Shown here: piece after piece, positions 1-11,907 of the stretch
Layout of the letters: each line of letters opens with the position of its first letter
Position numbering within the stretch: the first letter of the stretch is position 1
DNA from: Umbilicaria muhlenbergii
Taxonomy: Eukaryota > Ascomycota > Lecanoromycetes > Umbilicariales > Umbilicariaceae
DNA length: 64,000 nucleotides
Assembly (NCBI GenBank): GCA_000611775.1
Contig: KK106982.1
Location: forward strand, 992,001 to 1,056,000
Direction of reading: 5' to 3'
Notes under the pieces: model-generated
Databases searched by the model: none
Seen by the model: the letters and a program-made list of their open reading frames with translations, nothing else
What the model was told of the DNA's origin: nothing
Program-made: the position numbers and the translations under genes

Positions 1-95
1 CCTTGCCACGCTATGGTAGTGTGCACAAACACCACGATACCTGTTACATAGTCTCCACCTCGGACAGCAGACCAGAAAGTCCTTGCTTAAAATAT

Positions 96-912
96 CTATT
101 TAAAGTCTAGTGCTTTACTAGATATGAGTAGACCGATGATGAGTCCAAAGAGCCCTAGAACGGAACTGAAGATCTCAATGACCAGAACTTTGACGAATCT
201 GGAAGGCTAGATCAGTATTCCTCGAAGCATGCTATTGCGGCAGCTACCAAAACACTTACAAAGACGGGTCTGCAGCATCAGCCAGGGCTGCACTACTTCC
301 GTTAATTCCCACGGAAACACCACAGATCATGTTGCAGGCTCCAACAGTCAAACCTGCCCAGAACAGGGCATAGCCAGTGTAGTAGTTGCTTGCCGAATAC
401 AAAGCGTCCCCCTCAACATGGACGAGTTTCGCCGAGAATACAATAGCCATAATGACGCCGTAGATTGCCACAACTTCGCAGAAGATGATCGAGATTAGGT
501 TCTTCGTCCGTATGCGAGGTGCTTTGACACCACCGCCTAGAATCGAGGAGCCGGTAATGAATATGCCCCTATACACACATCAGCGCTGCTGACCTCGAAC
601 GAGTCCCTTGGCCGCGGTGTACCATGCCGCTCCAACCACCGATAGTCCTATGCAAAGACCTATGCCGAGATCTGCCCAAGCGTACGGCGATACGCCTTCG
701 AGGAACTGTCCAACCTGCTCCAACTTTAAATGATGACGCCTTTATGTTGAGGACGTAAACAACTAACATTGAAGGCTTCCCCATCACCAGTGAATAGCAG
801 ATCTGGAGCTCCATCAGCTTCGCCTTCCATATTTGCTTTTGGGACTGAGCTCACAAAGTCCCACCACAGTGAGCGCAGTGGTGGCACTGCCAGCGCCATA
901 TACGAGACTCAT
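96..912 (-). CDS. VMA16: V-type H+-ATPase 21-kDa proteolipid subunit c''
   Basis: This is a proteolipid of the V0 membrane ring of the vacuolar ATPase, which carries protons into vacuoles and endosomes. The exons are 912-855, 802-768, 714-623, 568-260 and 198-96, separated by four GT-AG introns of 52-61 nt, and give 198 aa. The protein begins [18 protein letters not shown] (first hydrophobic segment), then [17 protein letters not shown], the glycine-rich helix [17 protein letters not shown], and the conserved segment [13 protein letters not shown] with the proton-carrying Glu. It ends in a last hydrophobic helix and LDFK. The length is close to the yeast family (about 213 aa), with a shorter N-terminus. 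The start is the only ATG that opens the first hydrophobic segment in frame. It is divergent from TOA2. Family assignment is near certain; the first exon is the least certain part. Confidence 0.93.
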
Positions 913-1120
913 ACTTGCCACCTGTCACGTATTTATGGCCTGCCAGATAAGTCAAAGGCGAGTGGTGAAAGATAGTTGTCGAGTGGATGAAGTCGAGTTT
1001 ATCCTGCTCGCACGTACTTGACGCCGCTTTACTCTAGCTTAGTCATGCATTAGGCTCCACTCTTGCATGCTCCCACGACGACTCACTCATCGTCCATCAC
1101 ACCTTCACCGCCCCGCGAAG
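913..1120. promoter_or_regulatory. Divergent promoter between VMA16 and TOA2
   Basis: These 208 bp separate the two start codons and must carry both promoters and both 5' leaders. I see no clear TATA box or repeated operator. The shared region is inferred from gene orientation alone. Confidence 0.5.
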
Positions 1121-1580
1121 ATGGCAACCCAAGCCTACTACGAGCTCTACCGTCGTAGCAGGTACTACGCTAATACCGTATAATGAGCTCCCCAAGCAGG
1201 TACTGACTCGGTACGTCTCTGTAGCATCGGCCTCGCCCTCATCGATACTCTCGATGACCTTGTCCACGATGGCCGCATCGAGCCTCAACTGGCCATGAAG
1301 GTCATTGCTACGTTCGATAGAGCTATCACTGAGGTATTGGCCGATAAGGTCAAGGCTCGACTGAGCTTCAAAGTAATGCCAGCTCAAGGTCCTGTGGAGA
1401 AGGGCACATGGCTAACCAGGGTTGCATTTCAAGGGTCATCTCGATACCTATCGCTTCTGCGACGAGGTCTGGACGTTTCTGATCAAAGACGTCAACTTCA
1501 AGCTCGATAATCAAACCACAATCCAGGCAGAGAAAGTGAAGATAGTAAGCTGCAATGCGAAACGGCCGGGAGAGCAGTAG
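1121..1580 (+). CDS. TOA2: Transcription initiation factor IIA gamma (small) subunit
   Basis: This is the small subunit of TFIIA, which stabilises TBP on promoters for RNA polymerase II. The exons are 1121-1161, 1225-1372 and 1434-1580, giving 111 aa, the usual family length. The N-terminus [14 protein letters not shown] and the helical part ending in KVKARLSFK are highly conserved. Exon 3 ([20 protein letters not shown]) carries the C-terminal beta-barrel strands, ending [13 protein letters not shown]. Intron 1 has a GTACTA donor; intron 2 has a GCTAACC branch site. Both introns contain in-frame stops or break the frame, so splicing is required. Confidence 0.96.
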
Positions 1581-2866
1581 TCTTATCGGATTTGAACTTG
1601 TGTCGGGAAGATAGGGAGGCACCATCTGATGATCACTATTCACATGCGGTCTGAAGGGCGCGTGGATAGTAGCTGCACATCGATCCGGTCTTAAGGGAGC
1701 GCACTTAGATGTCATATCTAATACTCAGTGATACCCAGGGAGGCGAATAGGCGTATTAGGTACAAGCGTTCGGGGCAGTCTACTGAGATATTTCCGAACA
1801 AGTGAAATTGACTTCATTGCATTGCTCTCGCTCGTTTCTTAGTGGTGTCATTGCAAAGCCAAGGATCTCAAACGGGTTTGACTGCGGACGGCTCGCAATG
1901 GCAGCAATTGTGACGGGAAATGTATACTGGAGTTATCTTCAGCGCATACACTCTCGCAGGCCTAATGGCACAGTATCAGATATTCTCTATGGCGGATATT
2001 TCATTGCAAACCCCAAAGATAGAGCATCGATACATGGATGTGCTCGCCGGGAAGATGATCCAAGCTGAAAGGTGTCAATACCATATACTGCATATCAGGG
2101 GAGCCCGGGCTCAGGCGCCGCTCGATCCCTAACATATCATAGCCTGCCTATAAAGTTACTCGCCTGCTCACGGCTGAGTACAGAGGTTTTTCATAAGGGT
2201 ACAACATTGTATTAGCCCTACATTGGACTGTTTTGGTATCTTGTAAATGAGTCGACTCCAGTCCAAGGGGTCTTATAATATAACACACCTTCAACCCTAA
2301 TTTATTTCAGAGACACCCCTACCTCCTGACAGCTATATACGTGAACTTCTGACTTTGACTGTTTACTGCCGGTTGCAGTGAGCGTACGTTAGTTTGTAAA
2401 GGTTTCGTTAAGTGTAAGTTACCAGTTCCGGTTAGTGCTCGCCCGAAGGGGCAACGCGCGTCATGGGACCCTGCCGCCGCTTGAGAAGGCGGCTGGCCGC
2501 CCTTGTACCCTCCAACCTTCCAACACCAACACAATCCCTCCCGACGCCCGAGAAAGAACAGAACCACCATAGAGCAAGTGTACTCAGCCTTCACAAGGAG
2601 ACCTATGGCTTCATGACCCATGCTTCTGTCAGTACAGGAAAAGCTGACAGAACGCATATAACACATAAATGGCAAGCTATCAAATTGAGGTTGAGAATGG
2701 CTGTATGAATATATCATGTTTTTTGGCATGGTAGTTTCAAAGACTAAGAATTCATGTATCTATGGGTGAGCACTGAGTCTACAACTATTGATGCTCCCAT
2801 TTGACCTGCCTGCAGGTCTGACGAACCGCCCCATAACCATCCTTCTCTCCCAACCCTCGTCCATCA
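1581..2866. other. Intergenic region with no supported gene
   Basis: About 1.3 kb downstream of TOA2. Only short overlapping open frames without family features occur here. A small GC-rich hairpin-like stretch lies near 2471-2500, and an AT-rich patch near 2271-2290. I see no tRNA or element ends. Confidence 0.6.
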
Positions 2867-3277
2867 TCACGCAGCCTTGTCGAACCCTTCCGCCACATCG
2901 AATATTCGAAAGGACTGGACTTCCCTCAACGCCAATCGCGCCCAAGAGGGCGAGCGCTGTAACGTCGACGCTGTCCTGCACACTGCGTCCAGAGACGACA
3001 AGCTTTCTAGCTCAACATACCCGATCAACTGCTTCCTCAAGAATGTGGGCATTTTCTCCAGGACCGTGGCAGATGGCAAGTCGTATTTCGTACCGACGAG
3101 TGGATCGTTCGGAAAGTTAAGGGAACTCATGAGGCGCCCTAACCTTTCGACGGGATCCTTCTCAACGAAAATGGCCTCGGGTGCCTCGCCGGTGAACCAA
3201 GCAAAGTATACGCGCAAGAGAGAATCTTGTTCATGCACCCTCGAAGCGTTGGGGTCAGGAGATTAAAACTTGCTCAT
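2867..3277 (-). CDS. Doubtful small hypothetical protein
   Basis: A 124-codon stop-free stretch (3238-2867) reads like protein, for example LLRVYFAWFTGEAPEAIF and KMPTFLRKQLIGYVELES, and ends GFDKAA before the stop. It has no ATG of its own. The nearest ATG (3277) would join it only through a 30-nt GT-AG intron (3239-3268), which fits in phase but is shorter than any other intron here and has a poor donor. A TATA-like CTTTATAA lies about 150 nt upstream on this strand. I recognise no family. It may be a real gene with an unseen first exon, a remnant of one, or chance. Confidence 0.28.
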
Positions 3278-3742
3278 GATAACAACTTGTTGTGTGCGGA
3301 GAAAAGCGCCGACAGAGTCTGAGATGGTAGGATGATGTGCCGATGATTCGAATGAGGGGGATTGGGCTCGCCTTTAGCTTCTCTGAGTTTGCTGGTCGAT
3401 GGTAGAATATCCGGCCACGGGAAGTTATAAAGGTATCTTCATCGCACCATCCATTATGTCTGAGCCTGACGACTCAAGGTCTCATACCGAAAAACGAACT
3501 TGTGTCACGATTTAAAGTACCATGACATGTCTTGGTTCGGAGAACAACAAGTACGTTCTAGTTACATTTTCAAGCCCAATAGTTGACGAAAGTTGGTTTG
3601 GCAGGACACAGTGACCTCGCTTGACATGGTTCTTGTGTCGAAACCATTCAACAAAGCCTTTAAACAAGACAAAGAAACTGAGGCGCGATAATGAATCAGT
3701 TGTATACTAACATTGATGCAATTTCCCGTCGCTACACCGACC
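3278..3742. other. Intergenic region
   Basis: Between the doubtful small gene and the 3' end of the kinase gene. No repeat, RNA gene or convincing open frame was seen. Confidence 0.5.
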
Positions 3743-4900
3743 CTAACCCAAAACTCTTCTCGAAAGAGTACCTTTTCTCATCTTCATCTCTGCCACTTCT
3801 GCCCTTCTTTTGTCGGCTTTCATGCGGTTGAGCTGACGCTTCGCCTCGATGTCTTCGCGGTCCTCAACCCACCTGCGCGATTTCATTCTGCGTATATTTT
3901 AGCCACCATACCTTGCATTTTGTCCAAGCATTGCATACGCAGTCTTAAAGAGTGGGTATTCTTTCCAGTACGGCTTCATGGCTCGATCGACATAATCAAC
4001 CCAATCAGAATCCCAACTGCAGAGGGCAGAGATGCAAAAGTCCCAGAATTCCGGATAGAATCCTGCCGCCTCCCAGTCAATCAGGGTGAGCCTGAATTGG
4101 CTAGCAAACTCGTCTTCCCGATCCTCAACCGGTATCCTCTCAAGGATCATATTCTTCAACTGCAAGTCTCCATGGCAAAATTGCGCCGTATGATCACGAA
4201 AGGTGAGTTCAGTCATCTTTTTGAATGCGCGGTGATCCCTTGGGTTCCATTCGAAACAACGCGCCCATAAGGTCGCGACCCATTCCGCTTCGCTGTACCA
4301 AGGACCCATGAACGCGTGGTGGAGGACGCGCTTACCGTGTTGCGAGTACTGGAGGCTCGACTCCATCTTCTCAAGATCATAACCCCGTGTTTGCCCAGAC
4401 TTGCCATAAATTGGAAGGCAATAGAGGTCCAAGGGGAGAGGACCTCCATGGCATCCGCTGAACATGGCTGGTGACGCCGGTCGTAAGCTGTGTAGTTGCC
4501 TAAGGTGCTTTGCTAACTGGAGTGTGACTTCTTCCTTTTCAGCGTGATCAAGTGTTGGCCAAGCCTCCAGGGCCGTGGGGGCGGGGATGTAGTTCATCAC
4601 GAGATAAGTCGTTATGCCGTCGTCAGCTTTGAGCACTGCGAGCACTTTCGGCACAGGTATGGTGGTGTGTTTTGCCACGAACTTCATATTTTCAATCTCC
4701 TTCAGTAAACGACCATCGTCGCCGCCATGCGATTTCTTAACGAGGTATGTAAGTTTATAAATCGTAATGTTGGGCGTCCCGCTTGGGTGCTGATGGCGAT
4801 GACCTTTCCTCTCAATCTCCTCTATGGTAGGGATCGGCACTCCATTTATAGTAAGATCGTCAACATTAGGAAGGCTTTCTGAAGACATCGTGGTGGGCAA
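3743..4900 (-). CDS. Aminoglycoside phosphotransferase (APH)-family kinase-like protein
   Basis: This belongs to the APH/choline-kinase superfamily, which is greatly expanded in filamentous fungi; the substrate cannot be told. Features in order: an N-terminal kinase lobe (FVAKHTTIPVPKVLAV, residues about 70-95), a hinge with TYLVMNYIPAPT, the Brenner-type catalytic motif HGDLQLKN (about residue 241), and the metal-binding segment LIDWEAAGFYPEFWDF (about 272-287). The first exon is 4900-3912. Unspliced, the frame stops at 3899, giving 333 aa. I prefer a 39-nt GT-AG intron (3911-3873) leading to exon 3872-3743, because it continues in phase into a charged helical tail and gives 372 aa. The N-terminal part is secure; the tail is less so. 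Confidence 0.8.
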
Positions 4901-6850
4901 GTTAGATGGACTGCTGACCGAGAAGAACTGATGTTCCTATAAAATAGGCTGCCATTGATATCGAGAGTCAAACAAAGAAAGACATCAGTCTCGTCAACGC
5001 TGCAAATGGTCATGCAATCACGCCATTTATTACCATCACAAGGAATTCCGGAAACGGTAAGTAGACAGAAGTCCGTCGTCTTCCGAAGGCGTGCATCGGA
5101 GTAACGATAGACGCTCTCGGTCGATTTTTCACTAGAATGACGGAAATCCTCCTGAATGCGTCTGAAGACGACGTTGTGACTGGGATTCTGTTCTATCCAT
5201 TTGTGATGACTCAGTGATTGTTGTTATGGAGAGCTTCCGCTTCTTTGACACGTGTTGTTAGGCTCAGAGACACAGGTCGCAAGTGCCGAAGACGCCGCCA
5301 AAGGGGAGCCGATCGTCATTCAACACCCGAATTCGTCCCTGCTCTAGTGCTGGTCATTCTACAGACATGTTTCCTTATTCCTTCACCTCAAACCCAGATA
5401 CGTCAGGCAGCCAAAGAGCCGCACGGACTTCTCCTCAAAGCTCCACCATCCACGTACGCGACTAAGGTAGCCACTCCTCGCTATGACGGCATCATGGAGG
5501 CGGTAGTGAGGCAGGCGTGCCTTCAAAGACGAACCAGACACCCATCGCTTCACCCATCGTTCCCCACCTCGAAGCCCTAACAGTGCCTATTGAAGCGAAT
5601 TAATGATGCCTTCCCTCCCCTCGGCCCCGTCCGCTTGTGTGTTGCGGCTTCATCAAGTCAGGTTGGCAGAAACTTCGTGACGGTCCTGCTGCACACCACC
5701 CAATGATGCCCTTCCGCCGTCCTGTCAACCTCTTAAATCACTTCGTTCCTTCACTTTGTCGACAATCACCCAAGATCAGTAACCGGCAATCGTCATGGAA
5801 GCCTTAGGACCGCGTATGCCACAGAGACGGATTGTATAGGCGAATGAAGTAAGGTCACATTGCGGTACAATTTAAGCTGTCTGTCTGCGGAATCGTCCTT
5901 AGTGGAGCGGTGAACAAAGCCTCACAGATCTCTGAAAACAACTTGCTTTCAGTTCCCGTACTCCGTAGTCGTTTCTGGTGTGGCGCCCCGGCGACAGATC
6001 AAACAGGAAGTAGCGCTCTTGCGGATTTGATCTTCATCATTAAGGAAAGAAGACTTGTTAGCCAGGGCAGCAGTCCGGGCTTAGTGGGAAATTTCATAAT
6101 TGCCAATTTCGTTCGGACAAGCTCTATCTGGGTTCGATCTTTGGAGATATGCATTTAGTCTTCAATAGTTTGGGAAATCAGAATGTGAACGACAGAAATT
6201 TGAAGCTATGAGATTAGACACTGGGGGATTCAAGCTATGAGCTTACAAACTGAGGGATCTGCACTTGAGTGCTTCACAATGTGATTATTCAATGGCGTCA
6301 GATAGGCTCCATGCCATGAAGTCCTAACCGACGGCGCCGAGTATGAGCTAGATTGGGGGGGGGGGAGTCTATCTAACCAGGCTGAGGAGGCTTACTCCTC
6401 ACGTAACAAGGGAGGCTCAAAGAAACGACACTCCCTTCCCACTATGGGCCCCCAAATCCGTGACCCTCACCAAGGATCAAGAAAGCCGACCGGTACCTGC
6501 GCGACTCGCCACGATGACACCATCCCGTGCACGTGGGACCATCATGCCGCGTTCTAGGGTGTTCAGGGTCCAACCCATCTCAGGGTCCAACCCATCTCAG
6601 GGTCCAACCTATGTCAGGGTCCACGCAGGGTCCACGCGATCGCCGCCAGATCCACCGCCAACGCTCGCACCACAGCTCCCTTTCCTCCCCGCCAAGGCGC
6701 CCAGGCGCGAAGATGCGAACAGCACATCCAATCTGCACCGCGCCTCCTTCCCCATCCATCTTTCCACATTCTTGGCCCGCTCGACTCTCCTCGATGCTCC
6801 GCCGACGGACCGCCGCCGTATCGCGAAGACCCGACCCTAAACCGCCCCCC
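4901..6850. other. Long intergenic region
   Basis: Nearly 2 kb between the divergent kinase and DMT genes. The open frames near 5218-5580 and 5910-6158 show no family features. An 11-G run lies at 6355-6365, and a 17-bp tandem repeat lies just upstream of the DMT gene. Confidence 0.55.
6564..6636. repeat. Short tandem repeat (17-bp unit, then 11-bp unit)
   Basis: Three copies of CAGGGTCCAACCCATCT occupy 6564-6614; the first two are identical and the third has two changes. Two copies of CAGGGTCCACG follow at 6615-6636. The shared CAGGGTCCA core suggests slippage. The repeat lies about 215 bp upstream of the DMT start, so it may be in the promoter or 5' leader. Confidence 0.85.
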
Positions 6851-7685
6851 ATGGACGCTGCCGCCCAACCTCTGCTTCCCGCCGCTCTACCCCGTTCTCC
6901 TCCCTCTTATACAGACCCCGTGACCCACACGCCAGAACCAGAGTCGACAATGGGCGGTAAGACGCCATGGCTCGCGTATGCCGTCGCGAGCGGAGCGTGC
7001 GCCGCCTTCAACGGCGTGTTTGCGAAGCTGTGAGACCACGCTCCCTCCCCAGCCAGCCGCAACCGGGCGATACTAACGCCCAATCCGCCACCCAGGACAA
7101 CGACCGAGCTGACCGCCACATGGGCGAGCACCATCTCCACCGCCCTCGGTCTCTCCCGCACAAACAAAGCGGTCGAGTTCGCCATCCGCGCCGTCCGTTC
7201 TCCCTTGATTCCCCTCCTCCACCACCACCGATCCCTTCTTTTTGCCCAACCCAAAAACCCGCATCGGCTAACCCCCCGCCTCCGCCCGGGTATGACAGAT
7301 CTTCTTCTCCCTCAACCTCGCGTTCAACGCCATCATGTGGACGCTGTTCACCAAAGCCCTCACGCGCGCCACGTCCACGACGCGCGTCGCCATCATCAAT
7401 ACGTCGTCGAATTTCATGCTGACGGCGCTGCTCGGGTTGCTGATTTTCCGCGAGTCGCTGCCGCCGTTGTGGTGGGCGGGGGCGGCGTTGCTGGTGGTGG
7501 GAAATGTGGTGATTGGGCGGAGAGAGGAGGAGGAGGGTGGGAAGGGGGCGGCCGAGGAGGCCTTGTTGGTGGTGGAGGGGGAGGAGTTTAGGGATATGGA
7601 TGGGGATTTGGGGAGGGAGGAGGTGGTGCTGAAGTTGGGGGATGATGAGGGGCTGAAGTTGGGAGAGGACGAGGGGGTCAAGTAG
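6851..7685 (+). CDS. EamA/DMT-superfamily (TMEM42-like) membrane transporter
   Basis: A small integral membrane protein of the drug/metabolite transporter superfamily; the substrate is unknown. The exons are 6851-7029, 7096-7192 and 7299-7685, giving 220 aa. Both introns are GT-AG with clear branch sites (ACTAACG, GGCTAACC). The first helix is WLAYAVASGACAAFNGVFAK. The next conserved part is TWASTISTALGLSR, followed by FFSLNLAFNAIMWTLFTKAL, the DMT-type stretch TTRVAIINTSSNFMLTAL, and a last helix WWAGAALLVVGNVVIG. After that comes a soluble tail rich in Glu, Gly and Asp. An internal ATG at 6950 (MGGKTPWL) is an alternative start. The coding strand is C-rich up to about 7400 and strongly G-rich after that. 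Confidence 0.88.
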
Positions 7686-7980
7686 GGGTGAGGTCTTGTT
7701 CTATGACAGGACACATAATACCGGGGTCACGGCGTCTATGGGTCGGTTCACGTGTTCTCGAGCAGTAGATCTTGGTCGAGCAATAGATTTTGATGGATCA
7801 GGAAACGCTATGCTGATGCTATGCTTTCGTCATAAATGTCGTAGAACGTTGCTCTATGCTCGAGCCACATGTAGGCCAGCCCTCTCTCTATCCTCCGAGT
7901 ATCGAGAATTCCCACACTATGCTATCTACCGAGTACACATACAATGCCGAACGACCACACCACGGTCTGCTCATCTACAC

Positions 7981-10900
7981 TTACATCTGCCCCAAGGCCT
8001 GAAGCTTGGCCTTTTCCGAGTCGTCCAGAGATTGGTACTGGAGCTGGAAGTCCGGCTCGTTTGCTACATGGCGGAAGAAGTCGCTGAGATAGGCTTGGGT
8101 TTGATCATCGGTGCCCCGGGCACTCCACTTGGACTCGTCCATCCAGCTCATGAGTTCTGCGACTGGAATTAGTATTGACGAATAAGAAGAGGTAGAGGAG
8201 GCAGACGTACGCGCTCTTGTGCTTGGAGCGTTTAGGTCCAAGGTCTCGGGCTCATCTTCCCACTCATCGTCGTCGCTGCCTTCCTCCACTTTGCCGGTGC
8301 CATTGCTCATGGTCGGACGTACGGGCGAGGAAGCATTGGCAAGTTCTGCGACAAGCACCTTTATAAGCTTCAGGGAGGCGGGGATGATAGTATATTGATC
8401 CGGCACCGCCTTCGCGCGAGATCTGGTCCTGATCCGATCGTCCTTCGGCATGATCAGATCGCCTTGCACTTGGATTCTTGAAAGCCGCTCGTCGTGGAGG
8501 TTGTAGATGTTAGCCAAAGCTATTATGTTCTGCCGAATCTCGTCGTAGCCCGAGAAATTGATGGAGTTCTCAAGCCACTTCCGCAAAACAACATCGAGAC
8601 CTGTTTGGGTACCGATCTGAACCTGCTCAAGGAAGTCCAGCACTTCTTTGGCATTGCCAAGTGATAACCGCGCGAAGACGAGTATTAGACTTTGAATAAA
8701 CGGAGCATGTTCAGCGGTACTAAGACGCACTGCGACCACGCGAAGAAGCTGCAGCAGATAAGGTCCCAGTCTCTCGGACCCAGCCTTCTCCACCAACTCA
8801 GCTGCTAAGCCTCCCACTTCCGCCGCCGAAGTGTCGTCCACCGTGGGTCCCAGCAGGCGGTCAACGATAACCAGGATCACCTCGAGGCCTTCTTTTCCAT
8901 CGTGTAGATCACGCCATGACAACATCTGGACGGGATCGTGAGCTAGAATATGCTTGATGGTTGCCGTAGCCATCTGGTGAAGGCTGAATTCGGCATCAGA
9001 GAACAAAATCCGGCGTAACTTCGGCATTACAGCTGCCACGAATCCCTGAGGTAGGGGTTCCGTTCCGTGCTCGGCCAGGACGCTAAGGAGCGTTGCAGCC
9101 ATATCCACCAGAGCGTTCTCAGATGTCATGTCTCCAACGTCAAAAGCTCCAGTGAGTGTGGGCAAAACTTTTGCACACAGCTGGGAGTAAGCGTCCATGC
9201 CTTGCGCAGCTATTGACTCTGTGATGCCCATAAAGGCCTCTTCGACAATGTCAACGGTTTGCATGTTCTTAGCTCCTTGGGAAGCCATCGTGAACAGTAC
9301 ATCCAGCGCTGCAGATGTTAGGCATAGAGTCGGGTCAACCTGGATAGCATCACGAAGAGTTTCTACCATAGTGTTCAGCAGGTCCTCGTTGTCGGCTAGC
9401 TCATCCAAATCTTGGGATGATAGGAACTCAGAGATGACCGTGACGATTGGTATCTGGAAGTTCTTTGCCTGAGTTAGGGACATGGCACTTATACAATCTC
9501 GGAGAACTCGGATACAGGAAACTTTGAAAATGTCCGAGGAGTCATCTCTGATGGCGTCCAAGGACTTTTGCGTGAGGTCCTCGACGACCTGATTGAACTG
9601 GCCCGTAGACGCCTTAACGATCGTGCCGGCCACAGTAAAGCCCCGAGAGCGAAGAAATTGATCCTCTGAAAGCATAGCAGGTTGGACATGGTCGCTATAA
9701 GCGCTAGCCATTATGGCCTGCACGTCGTTCCCTTGCTCTTGTAACTCCCCCAGCATTCGATTGAGTATGAAAAGCGCGGCTTCTCTGTTTCTCCAGCTTG
9801 AGTCTGCGTCCTGGGACACCGTTCGAGCATAGGCTAGCAGGGTTTCCAATGCCTGACTAGGAAGCCAGCTCGTTATCAAGTCCACGAGGTCGGAACAGGC
9901 ATTTCGAGGCGTGTAGTTGGCAGTCTCGGAGCTCTCTTCAGACAAAAACACGTTTACATCGATTTCCCATAGTCCTTCCTCTTCAGTGGTAATCTGAGAA
10001 TAGCCAACTAGAAGCCTCAAGACATCGGCAACCCATTCCTTCTCTGGCGAAGCGGGAGCAGCCTGCTCCAGATAGTTCATGAGCTCTTTCTTTACTGGCC
10101 GTACACCAAGCAGACTACGCAATAAATCAAGCTCTTCTAGTATTAAAAAGTCAAGCGTATATGGTAGTCTGTCCGCGTCTTCTAACCGGCCTTGTCTGTC
10201 TTCGTGGATATAGAAGGTATGGTAAGGGGCTAAGTGCGCAGCAAGCGCGGCCCAGGTCGCCGAGAATACTTGTAAGCTTTGAGAGATCAAGAGCGTTGGG
10301 AAAACGGCCATTGTCTTCTCGAGAGCCTAAGATAGGTTAGCATAAATTACCTCACGTGGCAAATGACCGGGACTTACTCTGACGACTTGGATCTTTAGCG
10401 CAATGAAGCCTCGCCATGTCTCAAACACCTCCCCAGCGCTTTCCTCGTCATCCTGACTGGGTGTTGGGGGCAGAGGTAATCTGAGGACTTCGATGAATAT
10501 TGGCGACCACGCCGTCAAGGCTTCCGACATGAACTCCTTCACATCGGCTTGGTGGACTTCGGCGACCATCTCGAGCGTGTCGTAGCATCCTCGGAATACA
10601 GACACAGCAAGCGCTCTCAGCGTCAGTTTTCTTCCACCATCTACAGCAACATCGTAGAGGCACTTCACGAGACTCCTTGCGCTTTGGAAGAACTGGTCCT
10701 CATTGAAGCCGTCGTCGACCAAGTCGCCAAGTACAGTGAGCACACCATGTAGCCTGTCATTCTCAACCCTGGGTACAAGGTCCACCAAGGTCGGAAGAAG
10801 GTCTGGCCACGCGTCTGGGAAGTCCGCACTCGCGATTTTACTGATCACGAAGCTGGCAGCACCCTTGACCTTCCTGTCATTCAGGCCACTCGTTGCGATC

Positions 10901-11247
10901 TCCAGCAGCTGCTTCCGCAAGTGCACCTTGTCCGCGTCGTTGATCAACACCTGCCCACCGAATTCGTCCAGAGTGGGCGACCATCCTTTCAAGACGAAGG
11001 TCTTGAGAACCAGAAGCGCGGACTGGCGAAGGTTGAGTGGGACCGAGTTCTCGGACGCTATGGAGGCTAGGGATATAGGGAATGCTTCGTTAGTGTAAAG
11101 CTGCTCCAGTTGGCGTTCTGCATGCTGCCGTGGGCCTTCAGCAGGCAATTGAGTTTCGCCCAGCAGAGTGAGGATCTGTTGCTCCATCTCGACGGTTGAT
11201 AGGGGCTGGCTGGGAGGCGGCACTGCAACGAGTGGGTTGATAGGCAT
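7981..11247 (-). CDS. KAP114: Importin-9 type karyopherin (Kap114)
   Basis: A nuclear import receptor of the importin-beta family; yeast Kap114 and importin-9 carry histones H2A-H2B and TBP. The exons are 11247-10378, 10326-8211 and 8162-7981, giving 1055 aa, close to importin-9. The introns (51 and 48 nt) have GTAAGT and GTACGT donors. The N-terminus carries the importin-beta N-terminal domain (AERQLEQLYTNEAFPISLAS, then LRQSALLVLKTFVLKGW). HEAT-repeat helices follow throughout. Near the C-terminus is the acidic loop SDDDEWEDEPETLDLN, a hallmark of this subfamily that contacts histone cargo. It is tail to tail with the DMT gene, 295 bp apart. The start is the first ATG, before a Pro-rich leader. 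Confidence 0.95.
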
Positions 11248-11907
11248 TCAATCGATCGGACGTCCTTCACACTGCCGACGCGTGAATCTCGACCGCGGTC
11301 CATCACAGACCCCACCAAAAGTTCGCGACAGACTAAGGGTGGCGTGAACGGCTACATCCATTCTCCGCCGCTTTACGAGGGGACTGAGGGGACTGCTTCG
11401 AGAGGGTGTGAACTGGACAGCGGCATCACATCACAATATGGGCATCTATAGAAAGACTTTCGAGCTGTACGTTGTATGGTTGTAAGCCCTCCTAGCTCGA
11501 TACCTACGTAGCTGATGATCTCTTTCGATCTGTTCGTGTTGGAAAGGGATCCTGGAAGAACTGCTAGTGTGCTTGCTTGCTCGAGCACTCCGGTGAAGCC
11601 CGCCTGGGTATACGCACAACGCTGCTCTGAGCTATTCCTTCCCTTCATACAGAAGAAAGGCGCCTCCTGCACAAGAAAAGCTAAGGTAGCCATCCGCTGC
11701 GCGGCCACATTAGAGGCATATTCGGCATATTCGGCATATTCGGCATTAGGTATCCAGTTGTGCCAGTCAAGACCCAGGGTTTGAAAGCGGCGAATCAATA
11801 GCCGCTATCATGCCCATTATGACTTAGTCTAGCGGTAGAATAACAGCGCGGACAGCCATAGCGCTCCTGCACAAGCATCAAAAAATGACAAGGTCCACAT
11901 CCCTACC
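11248..11907. promoter_or_regulatory. Divergent intergenic region KAP114 / REV7
   Basis: 660 bp hold the promoters of both genes. A 9-bp tandem repeat lies at 11715-11747. A D-arm-like sequence near 11822-11850 was examined as a tRNA and rejected. No TATA box was identified. Confidence 0.45.
11715..11747. repeat. 9-bp tandem repeat, 3.7 copies
   Basis: Perfect copies of GGCATATTC lie at 11715-11723, 11724-11732 and 11733-11741, followed by GGCATT. It lies about 160 bp upstream of the REV7 start. Confidence 0.85.

Noticed and set aside
2465-2510. GC-rich hairpin (GCCGC...GCGGC)
   Set aside because: Only a five-base stem with an eight-base loop and no neighbouring gene end to make it meaningful.
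5218-6158. Open frames between the kinase and DMT genes
   Set aside because: Basic, low-complexity translations with no domain and no matching splice sites.
7205-7714. Long open frames opposite or out of frame with the DMT gene
   Set aside because: They are by-products of extreme GC content; the conserved membrane protein accounts for the region.
11815-11885. tRNA-like stretch with a D-arm-like TAGTCTAGCGGTAGAAT
   Set aside because: No T-loop (GTTCGA) and no pairing acceptor stem at the right distance.
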